Shown: positions 39,272 through 48,479, counted from the stretch's first letter. The stretch: DNA of 64,000 nt from Enterobacter sp. kpr-6 (GCF_900116015.1 NZ_FOYH01000011.1:1-64000); one strand, 5' to 3'. Translations and numbers: made by a program. Notes: generated by a model from the letters alone, not told the origin.

Positions 39272-39293
39272 CTTTGCGACGGGCGTCGCAAAG
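39272..39293. promoter_or_regulatory. Perfect inverted repeat between fdoG and fdhD
   Basis: CTTTGCGACG and CGTCGCAAAG are perfect 10-base arms with a GG spacer, located 39 bases upstream of fdoG in the divergent fdoG-fdhD region. No T-run follows on either strand, so an operator is more likely than a terminator. The binding protein is unknown. Confidence 0.55.
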
Positions 39294-39417
39294 GTTCAGA
39301 ATTGTGTAATCCCCTCTTTGCGGGGGGATTTGGCAAGAGAATACCATATTGTTACCAGGCCTTACCCGGTGCGGTTAACAAAAAACGAACAATTAGTGCG
39401 CTGCACAAGAGGAAAGT

Positions 39418-40224
39418 GTGACCTATATCACAGGCTGTCAGCCCTTTACGCTCTGGAAACGTGATGATTTGCAACATTCTCAACAGGATATTCTTGCAGA
39501 AGAAGTGCCTGTAGCGCTGGTCTATAACGGCATCTCCCATGTGGTGATGATGGCCTCGCCCAAAGATCTTGAGCTGTTTGCCATCGGCTTCTCTCTCTCC
39601 GAAGGCATTATCGATTCAATCCATGACATTTATGGAATCGACGTGGTGCCCGCCTGCAATGGTCTGGAAGTACAAATAGAACTCTCCAGCCGCCGGTTTA
39701 TGGGACTTAAAGAGCGCCGTCGCGCGCTGGCCGGGCGCACCGGCTGCGGCGTATGCGGGGTGGAACAGCTTAACGATATCGGCAAACCCGTTGCACCGTT
39801 GCCCTTTACCCAAACATTTAACCTCGCCGTGCTTGATAACGCGCTGCGTCATCTGACCGATTTTCAGCCCGTCGGGCAACTCACCGGCTGCACGCACGCG
39901 GCGGCTTGGGTGCAGCCGTCAGGGGAGCTGGCGGGTGGCCATGAAGATGTGGGCCGTCATGTGGCGCTGGATAAACTCCTGGGCCGCCGGGCGCGGGAAG
40001 GGGATGCCTGGCAGCCTGGCGCGGTGCTGGTATCAAGCCGTGCAAGCTATGAGATGGTGCAAAAGTCGGCGATGTGCGGGGTGGAAATCCTCTTTGCCGT
40101 CTCTGCCGCCACCACGCTGGCGGTGGAAGTGGCTGAACGTTGCAACCTGACGCTGGTGGGTTTTTGCAAGCCGGGCAGGGCGACGATTTATACCCATCCG
40201 CAGCGTTTGATAAGCGCAAAATGA
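39418..40224 (+). CDS. fdhD: Formate dehydrogenase sulfurtransferase FdhD
   Basis: FdhD passes sulfur from IscS to the molybdenum cofactor so that the formate dehydrogenase becomes active. The 268-residue protein has the conserved cysteines in GRTGCGVCG and the [14 protein letters not shown] signature. The start is GTG, with AGAGGA four bases upstream; a TAG lies 24 bases upstream, so no longer start is possible. It is about nine residues shorter at the N-terminus than K-12 FdhD. It is divergent from fdoG. Confidence 0.95.
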   Translation: MTYITGCQPFTLWKRDDLQHSQQDILAEEVPVALVYNGISHVVMMASPKDLELFAIGFSLSEGIIDSIHDIYGIDVVPACNGLEVQIELSSRRFMGLKERRRALAGRTGCGVCGVEQLNDIGKPVAPLPFTQTFNLAVLDNALRHLTDFQPVGQLTGCTHAAAWVQPSGELAGGHEDVGRHVALDKLLGRRAREGDAWQPGAVLVSSRASYEMVQKSAMCGVEILFAVSAATTLAVEVAERCNLTLVGFCKPGRATIYTHPQRLISAK

Positions 40225-40348
40225 ATGTTCAATAATTTTGACTATTCAAAGCAAATCCTTCCGCTATTCGTTGGTGATAAACAGGATTACTATTTATCAC
40301 ATCAAGGCGACACGCCTTATTCAAACAAATAACGTAAGGGTAAACATC

Positions 40349-40561
40349 ATGAAATCTATCAAAACTTTTGTTGCAGTTATCGCTCTCGCTACTTCTTTCG
40401 GTTCTTTCGCTGCGCAGTCTGTGACCGCAACTGACACCACGCTGTCCGGTGCTGAAGCAAAAATCGCTGCTCAGGCTCAGCAGGCAGGTGCTTCATCTTA
40501 CAAAATCATTGAAGCGTACACCGGCGGCCAGGTGCACATGACGGCTGAACTGAACAAATAA
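40349..40561 (+). CDS. Small periplasmic DUF1471 (YhcN/BhsA-type) protein
   Basis: This 70-residue precursor has a signal peptide of about 22 residues ending in GSFAA and a short secreted domain with GASSYKIIEAYTGGQVHMTAEL, typical of the DUF1471 family (YhcN, BhsA, McbA), which is linked to stress and biofilm. AAGGGT lies upstream of the ATG; the earlier in-frame ATG at 40238 adds 37 unrelated residues. In K-12 the lipoprotein gene yiiG lies here instead. The exact role is unknown. Confidence 0.82.
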   Translation: MKSIKTFVAVIALATSFGSFAAQSVTATDTTLSGAEAKIAAQAQQAGASSYKIIEAYTGGQVHMTAELNK

Positions 40562-40578
40562 GGTTTTGCCTCACGCTA

Positions 40579-40607
40579 CTGTCCCTGGCCTTTTCAGGCA
40601 GGGACAG
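40579..40607. terminator. Hairpin between the DUF1471 gene and frvR
   Basis: CTGTCCCTG and CAGGGACAG form a perfect 9-bp stem around an 11-nt loop, 17 bases after the stop of the small gene and just before the frvR stop. The T-tract is poor on both strands, so efficiency is uncertain. Confidence 0.5.
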
Positions 40608-40617
40608 GCTTCCCGCC

Positions 40618-42336
40618 TCACTCCCGCAGTAACGCCATAAAATCATCATAGCCACGCAGCGCCGCGATCTTCTCCGCAGGATAGCGATGCAGCACGCTGG
40701 CGAGATAACTGAATATTTTCAATTCCTGCCGTGATGCTGAACTGGCGCAGGCAATCAGCATGTGTGAAACCGGCTCGTCATTGACCGTCATGGGATGGGC
40801 CAGCGTCACGAAAAATCCCCGAAAAGCCGAAGGACGCTCACTCCAGCAGTGAGGGATCGCCACACGGTTGACGATTAAATTCTCTCCTTCGCGCTCACGC
40901 TGACAAAGATTCACCGCTTCTTCCGCGCTCAGATGCTGCATTGCTTTTAACTGTTCACACACCGCCAGCATCACCGTATCCCAGCACTGCGATGGCTGAT
41001 TGGCGTAGTGAAAACTGCCGGTCGCCGGGAACAGCTTGCCAGGGTTTTGCCGGATAAAGACCGATTCCACAACATCTTTAATCTGCCCGATCCCGGCGGG
41101 CGTAATAATGTTTTTAATCGTCAGCGTATTTTTGAGCGCCTCATCCAGGCGGAAATGGCTGTTATTAATGATGCACGCCGGAGAAAAGGCCTCCATCATC
41201 GCCGTCAGTTCACTCAGGTTATGCGCCACCATCACCCGGCAGTTCAGTACGTCGCGCTCAATCGCCATTTTATTGATGGTGGCAATCGCATTCTGGTCGG
41301 ACAGCAAAATAACCGGCTGGCGCTCGGTCTGGTTGCGTTCCAGGCTACAGGCGAAATACAAGCCGATTAAATCACTGTCGAACACCGGGACGTTCAGTTG
41401 CTCACGCAGCAGGGCAATAAAACGAATGCTCATATCAAACGCGGCGGGCCAGGCGGCCTTCAGATTATTCAGGCTGCTCTGGCGGCTTTCGGCCAGCCAT
41501 ACCGGGGTGGCGGCGCAGCGGATCAGATGCCCGGTCAGATCGTTAATCAACGGCGGGTCGATAATGGCCGGCGGATGTTTATCGCGTACCTGCTCCAGCA
41601 GGGCCACGATCCGCGCGGGCGTCAGTAAATTTGCCCGCTGTTGCAGGGCATCAAGAAGCGTTGTCAGGGTTTGCAGCGCCTGCGGGCTAAGGTAGATATC
41701 CATTTCCTCGACGCAAATTTTCAGCGCTTCATCCACCGCCACGGGTACGGAGGGTTCCAGACGATTACGCAGGACATACACCGCCCGGATCAGGCTTGCC
41801 AGATAGTCACCGGGGATCGCGGGGTAGGCGGCCAGCGGCGTGGCGACAGATTTGCCGCAGGATGGCAGCAGATCGGGGTCTTTTTTCAGTAAATTGGCGA
41901 GAATGACGATCCGTTTCATCTCCGGTTCGTCAATAAAATAGCCCGCACCGGGGCGACCGGCGAGAGTAAATCCCTTCCCGTAGCGCTGTTTCAGGCGCGC
42001 CAGCTTATCCGCGACCCAGGTTTCTGGCATGTTTAGCGCATCGGCCAGTTGAATGCGGGTGGTAAAGGCGTTTTGCAGCAATAACACCAGCAGGCGGTCG
42101 TCGTTGTCATGGCGCTGCAAAAGCCGGAAATAGCTTTTACGATCGAGAATATCCAGTTGCCAGGTGGCATTAACGGTGGTGAACAGCCGCGCCCTGCCAC
42201 TGAGGGTAAAGTTCAGATAGTCGAGATCGCGCAGGATTGTGCGCGGTGAAACGTCTGCCAGCCGTGCCAGTTCCGCCAGCGTCTGCGGCTGGTTTTCCAG
42301 AGTTTCCAGCAGGGCCAGCTGGCGTTCGTTAAGCAT
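40618..42336 (-). CDS. frvR: PRD/EIIA-containing transcriptional regulator FrvR
   Basis: FrvR is a 572-residue MtlR/BglG-like regulator. It has N-terminal helix-turn-helix motifs (LAELARLADVSPRTILRDLDYL), central PTS-regulation domains (about 170-390), an EIIB-like segment (about 385-420) and a C-terminal EIIA domain with a candidate phospho-histidine in NRVAIPHCWSE. Its activity is probably set by PTS-dependent phosphorylation. It is the last gene of frvA-frvB-frvX-frvR, 8 bases after frvX. E. coli FrvR is of similar length. The inducing sugar is unknown. Confidence 0.93.
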   Translation of the reverse strand: MLNERQLALLETLENQPQTLAELARLADVSPRTILRDLDYLNFTLSGRARLFTTVNATWQLDILDRKSYFRLLQRHDNDDRLLVLLLQNAFTTRIQLADALNMPETWVADKLARLKQRYGKGFTLAGRPGAGYFIDEPEMKRIVILANLLKKDPDLLPSCGKSVATPLAAYPAIPGDYLASLIRAVYVLRNRLEPSVPVAVDEALKICVEEMDIYLSPQALQTLTTLLDALQQRANLLTPARIVALLEQVRDKHPPAIIDPPLINDLTGHLIRCAATPVWLAESRQSSLNNLKAAWPAAFDMSIRFIALLREQLNVPVFDSDLIGLYFACSLERNQTERQPVILLSDQNAIATINKMAIERDVLNCRVMVAHNLSELTAMMEAFSPACIINNSHFRLDEALKNTLTIKNIITPAGIGQIKDVVESVFIRQNPGKLFPATGSFHYANQPSQCWDTVMLAVCEQLKAMQHLSAEEAVNLCQREREGENLIVNRVAIPHCWSERPSAFRGFFVTLAHPMTVNDEPVSHMLIACASSASRQELKIFSYLASVLHRYPAEKIAALRGYDDFMALLRE

Positions 42337-42344
42337 AAGATTCC

Positions 42345-43406
42345 TTAGTGAAAATCCGCCAGCGCGCGCACGCTGTCGGCATCCAGAGACAGAAGCAGAT
42401 CGCGCACCAGGGCAAGCGCGGCGTCATAGTCCTTTGTTGAGATCATGCCGCTGTTGGCGTGCAGATACCGCGTCGGCAAACAAAGCGCCACCACCGGACG
42501 CCCGCCGCCCATCACGTTATAGCGCCCGCCATCGGTGGCCCCGGTTTTCATGGTGCAGCACTGCAACGGCGCTTCGCTGCGCGCGGCGCTCTCTTTCACC
42601 GCCTTCACCAGTTTCTGATTGGGAAAATAGCGCTTGTCGAAAAGCATCATTGCCGGGCCGTTACCCAGTTTGAGCGGGTATTTGACGCTATCAATGCCCG
42701 GCACGTCGCCTGCTACAGCGGTGTCGAGCACGATCACCACGTCCGGTTTGATTTTTTCCGCCGAGGTTTGCGCCCCGCGCAGCCCCACTTCTTCTTCCAC
42801 GCTGCCGACGCCGTAGAGCGTAATGGCCGGGTTATCGACAGTGGCGAAAAGTTCGGCCATTAATGCGCAGCCGACGCGATTATCCAGCGCTTTACCGACC
42901 ACTTTGTCTTCGCCCCACAGGGCAAAATTCGCCTCCGGGCTGACAAAATCGCCAATATCAATGCCACGCTGGAGTACCTCATCGCGGCTGTTTGCGCCGA
43001 TATCAATAAACATCTCGTCAAACGCCAGCGGCTGCTGCTTTTGCTTTTCACTGAGTGCGTGGGGGGCGATAGAGCCGATCACACCGGGGATTTTCTCGCC
43101 GCCACGGGTACGTACGTTGACACGATGGTTGAGCATCGACTGGCTCCACCAGCCGCCGATGGTGTCGAAGCGGATAAAACCCTGCTCACTGATGTGCGTG
43201 ACCATAAAGCCCACTTCATCCATGTGCCCGACCACGGCGATTTTTGGCCCCTGGCTGCCCTTGCGGGCGATAAAACTGCCCAGTCCGTCAAAATCGATTT
43301 CATCCGCATGGCTTTTTAACTGCTGCGTCAGCATCTGGCGCACTTCGTGTTCGTCGCCGCTGACGGCGCTGGCATCGCACAGTGTTTTCAGTAACTCAGT
43401 GTTCAT
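42345..43406 (-). CDS. frvX: M42-family metallopeptidase FrvX
   Basis: This 353-residue protein belongs to the M42 glutamyl aminopeptidase family (also misannotated as endoglucanase). Dinuclear metal-site residues are visible: His in VVGHMDEVGFM, Asp in ALDNRVGCAL, the Glu pair in SVEEEVGLRGA, Asp in VLDTAVAGDVP and His in RYLHANSGM. It overlaps frvB by 11 bases. Why a peptidase is encoded in a PTS operon is unresolved; a glycopeptide or amino-sugar conjugate is one possibility. Confidence 0.93.
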   Translation of the reverse strand: MNTELLKTLCDASAVSGDEHEVRQMLTQQLKSHADEIDFDGLGSFIARKGSQGPKIAVVGHMDEVGFMVTHISEQGFIRFDTIGGWWSQSMLNHRVNVRTRGGEKIPGVIGSIAPHALSEKQKQQPLAFDEMFIDIGANSRDEVLQRGIDIGDFVSPEANFALWGEDKVVGKALDNRVGCALMAELFATVDNPAITLYGVGSVEEEVGLRGAQTSAEKIKPDVVIVLDTAVAGDVPGIDSVKYPLKLGNGPAMMLFDKRYFPNQKLVKAVKESAARSEAPLQCCTMKTGATDGGRYNVMGGGRPVVALCLPTRYLHANSGMISTKDYDAALALVRDLLLSLDADSVRALADFH

Positions 43407-44841
43407 GGGCTAACTCCGTTTTCGCGGCTTTATGCTTAAGCCACCATCCTTTCAGTAAGATAATCAACGCGATATTCAATGTCAGGCCGATACCCAGCAC
43501 CAGATAGAACGCGCCGACGGGTGACATCAGGCCGATCAGCGGGTCGAAGATACCCAATCCCGGGGCAAGACGTTTGATGCCAAAAGCGATGACCAGCATT
43601 CCGGTAATGCCGCCGGAGAGGATGTTGGCGGTAATCATCGGCAGCGGGGCGGCCAGCGCATAGGGGATAGCCGGTTCGGTGGCGACGGTCGCACCGACCA
43701 CAATCGCGCTACTGGCGGCGGCTTTTTCCTGGGCGGTGAACAGCTTCGGTGCAAGATAGGTCGCAATCCCCGCCGCGACGGGCGGCATCAGCGCGACCAC
43801 ACCCACAATCGCGTACCAGTCATAGATGTGTTTTTCGAGAAGTGAAAAGCAGAAGAACCATGCGGTTTTGTTGATTGGCCCGCCCATATCGAAAGCCAGC
43901 ATTGCGCCGACGAGGAACGCCGCGCCGAGCTTCATGGAGGGCGGAATGGTGTTCAGAAAATGCAGCAGGCCGCCCATGAGGTCCGACATCACCGGACCGA
44001 CCACGTAGTACGTCAGCACCCCGAAAACCAGCAGCGTGACAAAGGGGATCAGCATAGAGCCGAGCAGCGGCTGGAGCGCTTTGCCGAGTTTGAGTTTGCG
44101 AAACCAGAGCACGAAATAGCCGATTGCCAGCCCCAGCACTACCGCGCCGAGGAAGCCCGCGCCGGATTGCGTGCCGAGCAGCCCTTTATCGTTGGCGAGA
44201 TAACAGACCAGAAACGCCGGGGCAAAAGCGGGTTTATCGGCAATCGACCAGGCGATATACGCGCCCATCACCGGGATCATGAAAGTGAAGCCGAGATAGC
44301 CGATGGACTCCACCACCCAGGTAAATGACGGCGCGCCTTTCGACATGTCGGTATAGGGCAGGCCGAGCTGCACCAGCATATTGGCAATGGCGACCAGAAT
44401 ACCGCCGCCGATCACAAACGGCAGCGCGGCAGAGACGCCCGCCATCAGGTGACTCATCACGCTGCCTGATTGCACTTCCTGGTTGCCGAGCTTCACCGCG
44501 CTGTCGGCAGCAAAAAGCTGAGAGTGCGTCGGCAGGTCGGTGAAAATCTGATCGATATTTTTCAGCGCCTGGGAAATGGCAATTTGATACACCTTCTTGC
44601 CCGCAAACCGCGCTTTGTCTTCCGCACTCAGGCCGCGCCCGGTGGCGAGAACAACGTAATCCGCAGCGGCAATGGCCTCATCGCTGAGACGATTTTCCAC
44701 GCCGCTCGATCCCTGTGTTTCCACCTGAATAGTGTGGCCGAGGGCGCGGGCTTTCTGCTCCAGCGCTTCCGCCACCATATAGGTGTGGGCGATCCCCGCC
44801 GGGCAGTTGGTGATGGCGACCAGACGTAATGCATCCTTCAT
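43396..44841 (-). CDS. frvB: PTS fructose-like EIIBC component FrvB
   Basis: FrvB is a 481-residue sugar permease of the fructose PTS family. The N-terminal EIIB domain (about 1-100) has the phospho-cysteine Cys13 in NCPAGIAHTYM. The C-terminal EIIC domain (about 130-465) has about ten membrane helices. Phosphate would come from FrvA. It lies 10 bases after frvA. Confidence 0.93.
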   Translation of the reverse strand: MKDALRLVAITNCPAGIAHTYMVAEALEQKARALGHTIQVETQGSSGVENRLSDEAIAAADYVVLATGRGLSAEDKARFAGKKVYQIAISQALKNIDQIFTDLPTHSQLFAADSAVKLGNQEVQSGSVMSHLMAGVSAALPFVIGGGILVAIANMLVQLGLPYTDMSKGAPSFTWVVESIGYLGFTFMIPVMGAYIAWSIADKPAFAPAFLVCYLANDKGLLGTQSGAGFLGAVVLGLAIGYFVLWFRKLKLGKALQPLLGSMLIPFVTLLVFGVLTYYVVGPVMSDLMGGLLHFLNTIPPSMKLGAAFLVGAMLAFDMGGPINKTAWFFCFSLLEKHIYDWYAIVGVVALMPPVAAGIATYLAPKLFTAQEKAAASSAIVVGATVATEPAIPYALAAPLPMITANILSGGITGMLVIAFGIKRLAPGLGIFDPLIGLMSPVGAFYLVLGIGLTLNIALIILLKGWWLKHKAAKTELAHEH

Positions 44842-44851
44842 GGCGCGCTCC

Positions 44852-45298
44852 TTATTGAGTCAGTGTGTGGTTAAGCAACGTGAGGATCTGGCTCATGTCG
44901 CCCTGTTTAAGCTGGCTGACAAAATCAGCGTGGATAAGCCTGCGGCATAACGTGCCGATCATTTTGACCTGCTCATCCTCACCCGCCTGCGGCACGCCGA
45001 TGCAAATCCAGCAGTTAACCGCTTCGTCGTCGCTGGCTTTCCAGTCCACGCCATCGGCTTTGCGGGCAAAGAGGATAAACGGCTGTTTCACGCAGGCACT
45101 TTTGCCGTGCGGAACGGCGATACCCGCGCCAAAGCCGGTGGAGTGGAGTTTTTCGCGCAGCAGCAGGGTGTGTAAAAACGCGCCGCGATCGCTGACGAAG
45201 CCGCGCTTTTCGGCCATATCCGCCAGATTTTTCAGCACCGAATAGGCGCTGTTGCCGCTGATGTTGAGATTGATGCAGTCCGGTGTCAGTTCTGCCAT
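44852..45298 (-). CDS. frvA: PTS fructose-like EIIA component FrvA
   Basis: FrvA is a 148-residue EIIA of the fructose family with the phospho-histidine His64 in GIAVPHGKSA. The start at 45298 has AAGGAG nine bases upstream; the longer frame adds 42 residues that lack similarity. The length equals that of E. coli FrvA. It is the first gene of the frv operon and passes phosphate from HPr to FrvB. Confidence 0.93.
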   Translation of the reverse strand: MAELTPDCINLNISGNSAYSVLKNLADMAEKRGFVSDRGAFLHTLLLREKLHSTGFGAGIAVPHGKSACVKQPFILFARKADGVDWKASDDEAVNCWICIGVPQAGEDEQVKMIGTLCRRLIHADFVSQLKQGDMSQILTLLNHTLTQ

Positions 45299-45842
45299 GA
45301 GTTCACTCCTTGATGATTTTCCCTGAGTGTACGCGGGCGCGGGAGGCGATTTGAGCGCGGATATGTCCAGAATCGGTGACAGATTCCTGCCAGCGATAGC
45401 GCGATTTTGCGGGCTCGCCCACATTTCGGCGACGACGCATGAGAAAACTATTTCTATTAATAAAAGAAAAATGCGTGGGGTTAATTATTTCAATAATTGC
45501 CAGTGATGTGTTTTATATTCACCGTGATTTTAAATAACGCTATTTTATTCATGTGATTTATACGAATAAATAAATTCAAAAATATAATGAACTTTAATTT
45601 AATGCTTATGTTATCTCGCTCACGAACCTGCTTTTGTAAGCGTTTACATCACAGGAAAGGGCAGATAATATTTTTTTGCACCTGTATTGATGGGTTTGAA
45701 CTGGGTAATTGAAAAATTTCAAGGGTATCAGGGACTCAGTTAATCAATAAATAAAATATATAAAATACATCGTGAATATGAATTGAGATGACGGAATTGC
45801 TTCGGCAATGCCAGCCCCTACTTTATTTCAAGGAATGTAATA
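45299..45842. promoter_or_regulatory. frvA-rafY divergent region with CRP and LacI-type sites
   Basis: This 544-bp AT-rich spacer contains no convincing gene. Near 45609-45624, TGTTA-TCTCGC-TCACG is a good CRP-site match. Eleven bases further, TGTAAGCGTTTACA (45635-45648) is a typical LacI-family operator with a central CG; it differs from the raf operators at 48480-48518. A UUCG-capped hairpin (ATTGC/GCAAT, 45796-45809) lies in the rafY leader. The AT-rich composition at 45440-45600 is typical of H-NS-bound DNA. Confidence 0.55.
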
Positions 45843-47240
45843 ATGAAGAAAACAATCCTGGCAGTGGCAATAGGATTATCGGTAACGGCGACCTCTGGGT
45901 GGGCGAAAACCAGTAATGCCTCAATTGAACAGCGTCTGCAACAGCTTGAATCACGCCTTATTGCTGCGGAAAATCGCGCGGCGGTAGCGGAAAGTCAGGT
46001 TCAACAGTTGAAGACTCAACAGGCGGCTGAAATTCAGGAAATTAAAGCGGCACAGGGTAATATTCGTGTAGAGGCGGTGGAAGCCTCGAAAGAAGAAATT
46101 CGTAAAAACGCCACGTCACCCGCATTATCTCTGGCCGGGTATGGCGATCTGAAAATCTATGGTGATGTTGAATTCAACATGGATGCCGAAAGTAAACATG
46201 GCTTACTGGCGATGACCAATGCCAGTCTGGATAACGACCCGACTAATGAACAATGGGATTTGAATGGTCGCATCAAGCTGGGCTTTGAAGGCAATCGTAC
46301 ATTAGAAAATGGTTATTTCGCGGGCTTCCGCGCCGAGCCGCTGGCTGATATGTCAGGTTCTATGGACCTTGATGACGCCATGTTCTTCTTTGGTCAGAAA
46401 GATGACTGGGCGGTGAAAGTGGGTCGTTTCGAAGCCTACGACATGTTCCCGCTGAATCAGGATACCTTTGTTGAGCACTCCGGTAACACCGCGAACGATC
46501 TGTATGACGACGGTAGCGGCTACATCTATATGATGAAAGAAGGCCGTGGCCGTTCCGATGCGGGCGGTAACTTCCTCGTCAGCAAACAGATCGATAACTG
46601 GTATTTCGAGTTGAACTCCCTGCTGGAAGACGGCACATCGCTGTTTAACGAAGGCGGCTATCATGGCCGTGATATGGAACAGCAAAAGAACGTCGCCTAT
46701 CTGCGTCCGGTTATCGCCTGGTCGCAGGATGAGTTCTCCGTCGCGGCGGCAATGGAAACCAACGTCGTTAATAACGCCTATGGTTACACCGATGCCAACG
46801 GTAATTTTGTCGATCAGTCGAACCGTACCGGTTACGGTCTGACCATGACCTGGGACGGCCTGAAAACCGATCCGGATAATGGCGTGGTGGTTAACGTGAA
46901 CACCGCCTACATGGATGCCGATAACGAGCAGGACTTTACGGCTGCGGCGAACATTTTGTGGAAACGCTTTGAAGTGGGCTATATCTACGCACATAACAAA
47001 GTGGACGATTTTGCAGGCGTCGTGTGCGACAACGGCTGCTTTATTCGTGATGAAGGCACCTACGATATTCATACCATTCACGCGTCTTATCAGATCCCGA
47101 ACGTCATGGATATGAAGAACTTCGATATCTTCCTGGGTGCGTACTATTCAATGCTGGATAGCGATCAAGCGGCCCGTAACCAGGATGGCGATGACGACGA
47201 TCGCTACGGTGCCCGTCTGCGCTTCAAATATTACTTCTAA
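45843..47240 (+). CDS. rafY: RafY-type glycoporin
   Basis: This 465-residue outer-membrane porin admits oligosaccharides such as raffinose. It has a signal peptide of about 21 residues (ending GWA). A predicted periplasmic coiled coil follows at about 27-70 (IEQRLQQLESRLIAAENRAA and onward), then a beta-barrel ending in the outer-membrane signature LRFKYYF with terminal Phe. It resembles the RafY porin of plasmid raffinose operons (464 residues). ScrY also has an N-terminal coiled coil but belongs to the LamB family. It lies directly before rafR and rafAB. Confidence 0.83.
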   Translation: MKKTILAVAIGLSVTATSGWAKTSNASIEQRLQQLESRLIAAENRAAVAESQVQQLKTQQAAEIQEIKAAQGNIRVEAVEASKEEIRKNATSPALSLAGYGDLKIYGDVEFNMDAESKHGLLAMTNASLDNDPTNEQWDLNGRIKLGFEGNRTLENGYFAGFRAEPLADMSGSMDLDDAMFFFGQKDDWAVKVGRFEAYDMFPLNQDTFVEHSGNTANDLYDDGSGYIYMMKEGRGRSDAGGNFLVSKQIDNWYFELNSLLEDGTSLFNEGGYHGRDMEQQKNVAYLRPVIAWSQDEFSVAAAMETNVVNNAYGYTDANGNFVDQSNRTGYGLTMTWDGLKTDPDNGVVVNVNTAYMDADNEQDFTAAANILWKRFEVGYIYAHNKVDDFAGVVCDNGCFIRDEGTYDIHTIHASYQIPNVMDMKNFDIFLGAYYSMLDSDQAARNQDGDDDDRYGARLRFKYYF

Positions 47241-47257
47241 TTCGTAACGCTAATTTC

Positions 47258-47284
47258 AAACGCCTGCTCGCCAGGCGTTTTTTA
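47258..47284 (+). terminator. rafY terminator
   Basis: AAACGCCTG pairs with CAGGCGTTT around a 5-nt loop, followed by further T. It lies 17 bases after the rafY stop. Confidence 0.87.
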
Positions 47285-47311
47285 TTTCCCTACAACGTTA
47301 AGGAGCTAAAA

Positions 47312-47353
47312 ATGAAAGAAGCGGAGGACCGGGTAGCTGGACGCGGTGGGTAG
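47312..47353 (+). other. Thirteen-codon ORF with strong ribosome site
   Basis: TTAAGGAGCTAAAA precedes an ATG opening a 13-codon frame (MKEAEDRVAGRGG) ending in TAG, between the rafY terminator and rafR. It may be the remnant 5' end of a lost gene or a leader peptide. There is no further support. Confidence 0.25.
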
Positions 47354-47445
47354 ATAAACGCAAAGTAAATAATATTTATCAGGCTTTACCCCCCGCGAGC
47401 CTTGGGTGACACTAAGGCCACCTTTTGTTTCTGACACGGAAAATT

Positions 47446-48441
47446 ATGTCGTTAAAAGCCATCGCCAAAGAACTGGGACTTTCCGTTACCACGGTGAGCC
47501 GTGCCTTAAACGGGTATGACGACGTGTCGCAGGAAACGCGCGCGCGGGTGGAAGCGGAGGCGCAGCGTCGGGGATACCGCCCTAACACCTTCGCCCGTCG
47601 CCTGAAGATGGGCAAAATCGACGCGGTAGGGCTGGTGTTCCCGGTGCATCCGGTGCCGCTCAATAACAGCGTGTTTATGGATATGGTCGGTGAAATCAGC
47701 CATCAACTTGCAACGCATGAAATCGACCTGCTGCTAATTGCTGATGACGATTTAGCCGACAAACACAGCTACATGCGCATGGTGCAAAGCCGCCGGGTGG
47801 ATGCGCTGATTGTCGCGCACACCCTGGATAACGATCCGCGCCTGGAGCAGCTTCAGGCCGCGCGTTTTCCCTTTCTGGCACTGGGCCGCAGCCAGTTAAG
47901 CGAGCCTTACGCCTGGTTTGATTTTGATAATCACGCAGGCACCTACCGCGCCACGCGCCATCTCATCGCCCAGGGCCATTGGCGCATTGCGATGCTGGCG
48001 GAAAACAACACCCAGGCGTTTATCACCCAGCGGCGCAACGGCTACCTCAACGCCCTGAATGAGAGCGGATTATCCCACGAATGGCTGCGCGCCATGCCGC
48101 CGTCACGCCGGGCGGGCTACAACGCCACTCTGGAATTACTTTCCCTGCCCGAACCGCCGACGGCGATTATCACTGACTGCAATACCCACGGCGACGGCGC
48201 GGCGATGGCGCTGGCGCACGCGGGCAAACTCACCGGCGATAACCGCGTGGCGCTGATCGTGTATGACGGATTGCCCGCCGACAGCATTGTTGATGTTGAC
48301 GTTGCGGCGGTGATCCAGTCCACCCGTCAGGGCGTGGGCCGGCAAATTGCCGACATGGTGCGACGGCTGATTGCGGGCGACGATCTCGCCACCTTGCAGG
48401 TGCTGTGGCAGCCTGAATTTACGCCAGGCGCGACCGCCTGA
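47446..48441 (+). CDS. rafR: LacI-family raffinose repressor RafR
   Basis: RafR represses the alpha-galactoside genes until an inducer such as melibiose or raffinose binds. The 331-residue protein has the LacI helix-turn-helix at the N-terminus (SLKAIAKELGLSVTTVSRAL) and hinge RRLKMGK near residue 52, then a periplasmic-binding-like sensor domain. It is close to the plasmid RafR protein along its length. A TTG seven codons upstream was rejected. Palindromic operators for this family lie just downstream, before rafA. Confidence 0.87.
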   Translation: MSLKAIAKELGLSVTTVSRALNGYDDVSQETRARVEAEAQRRGYRPNTFARRLKMGKIDAVGLVFPVHPVPLNNSVFMDMVGEISHQLATHEIDLLLIADDDLADKHSYMRMVQSRRVDALIVAHTLDNDPRLEQLQAARFPFLALGRSQLSEPYAWFDFDNHAGTYRATRHLIAQGHWRIAMLAENNTQAFITQRRNGYLNALNESGLSHEWLRAMPPSRRAGYNATLELLSLPEPPTAIITDCNTHGDGAAMALAHAGKLTGDNRVALIVYDGLPADSIVDVDVAAVIQSTRQGVGRQIADMVRRLIAGDDLATLQVLWQPEFTPGATA

Positions 48442-48479
48442 GTTCATCTCTTAAACTTAAATTCCTCGCACGATCACAT

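Noticed and set aside
45299-45842. A small gene in the frvA-rafY spacer
   Set aside because: No frame with a ribosome site and reasonable length was found; the AT-rich stretch has many stops.
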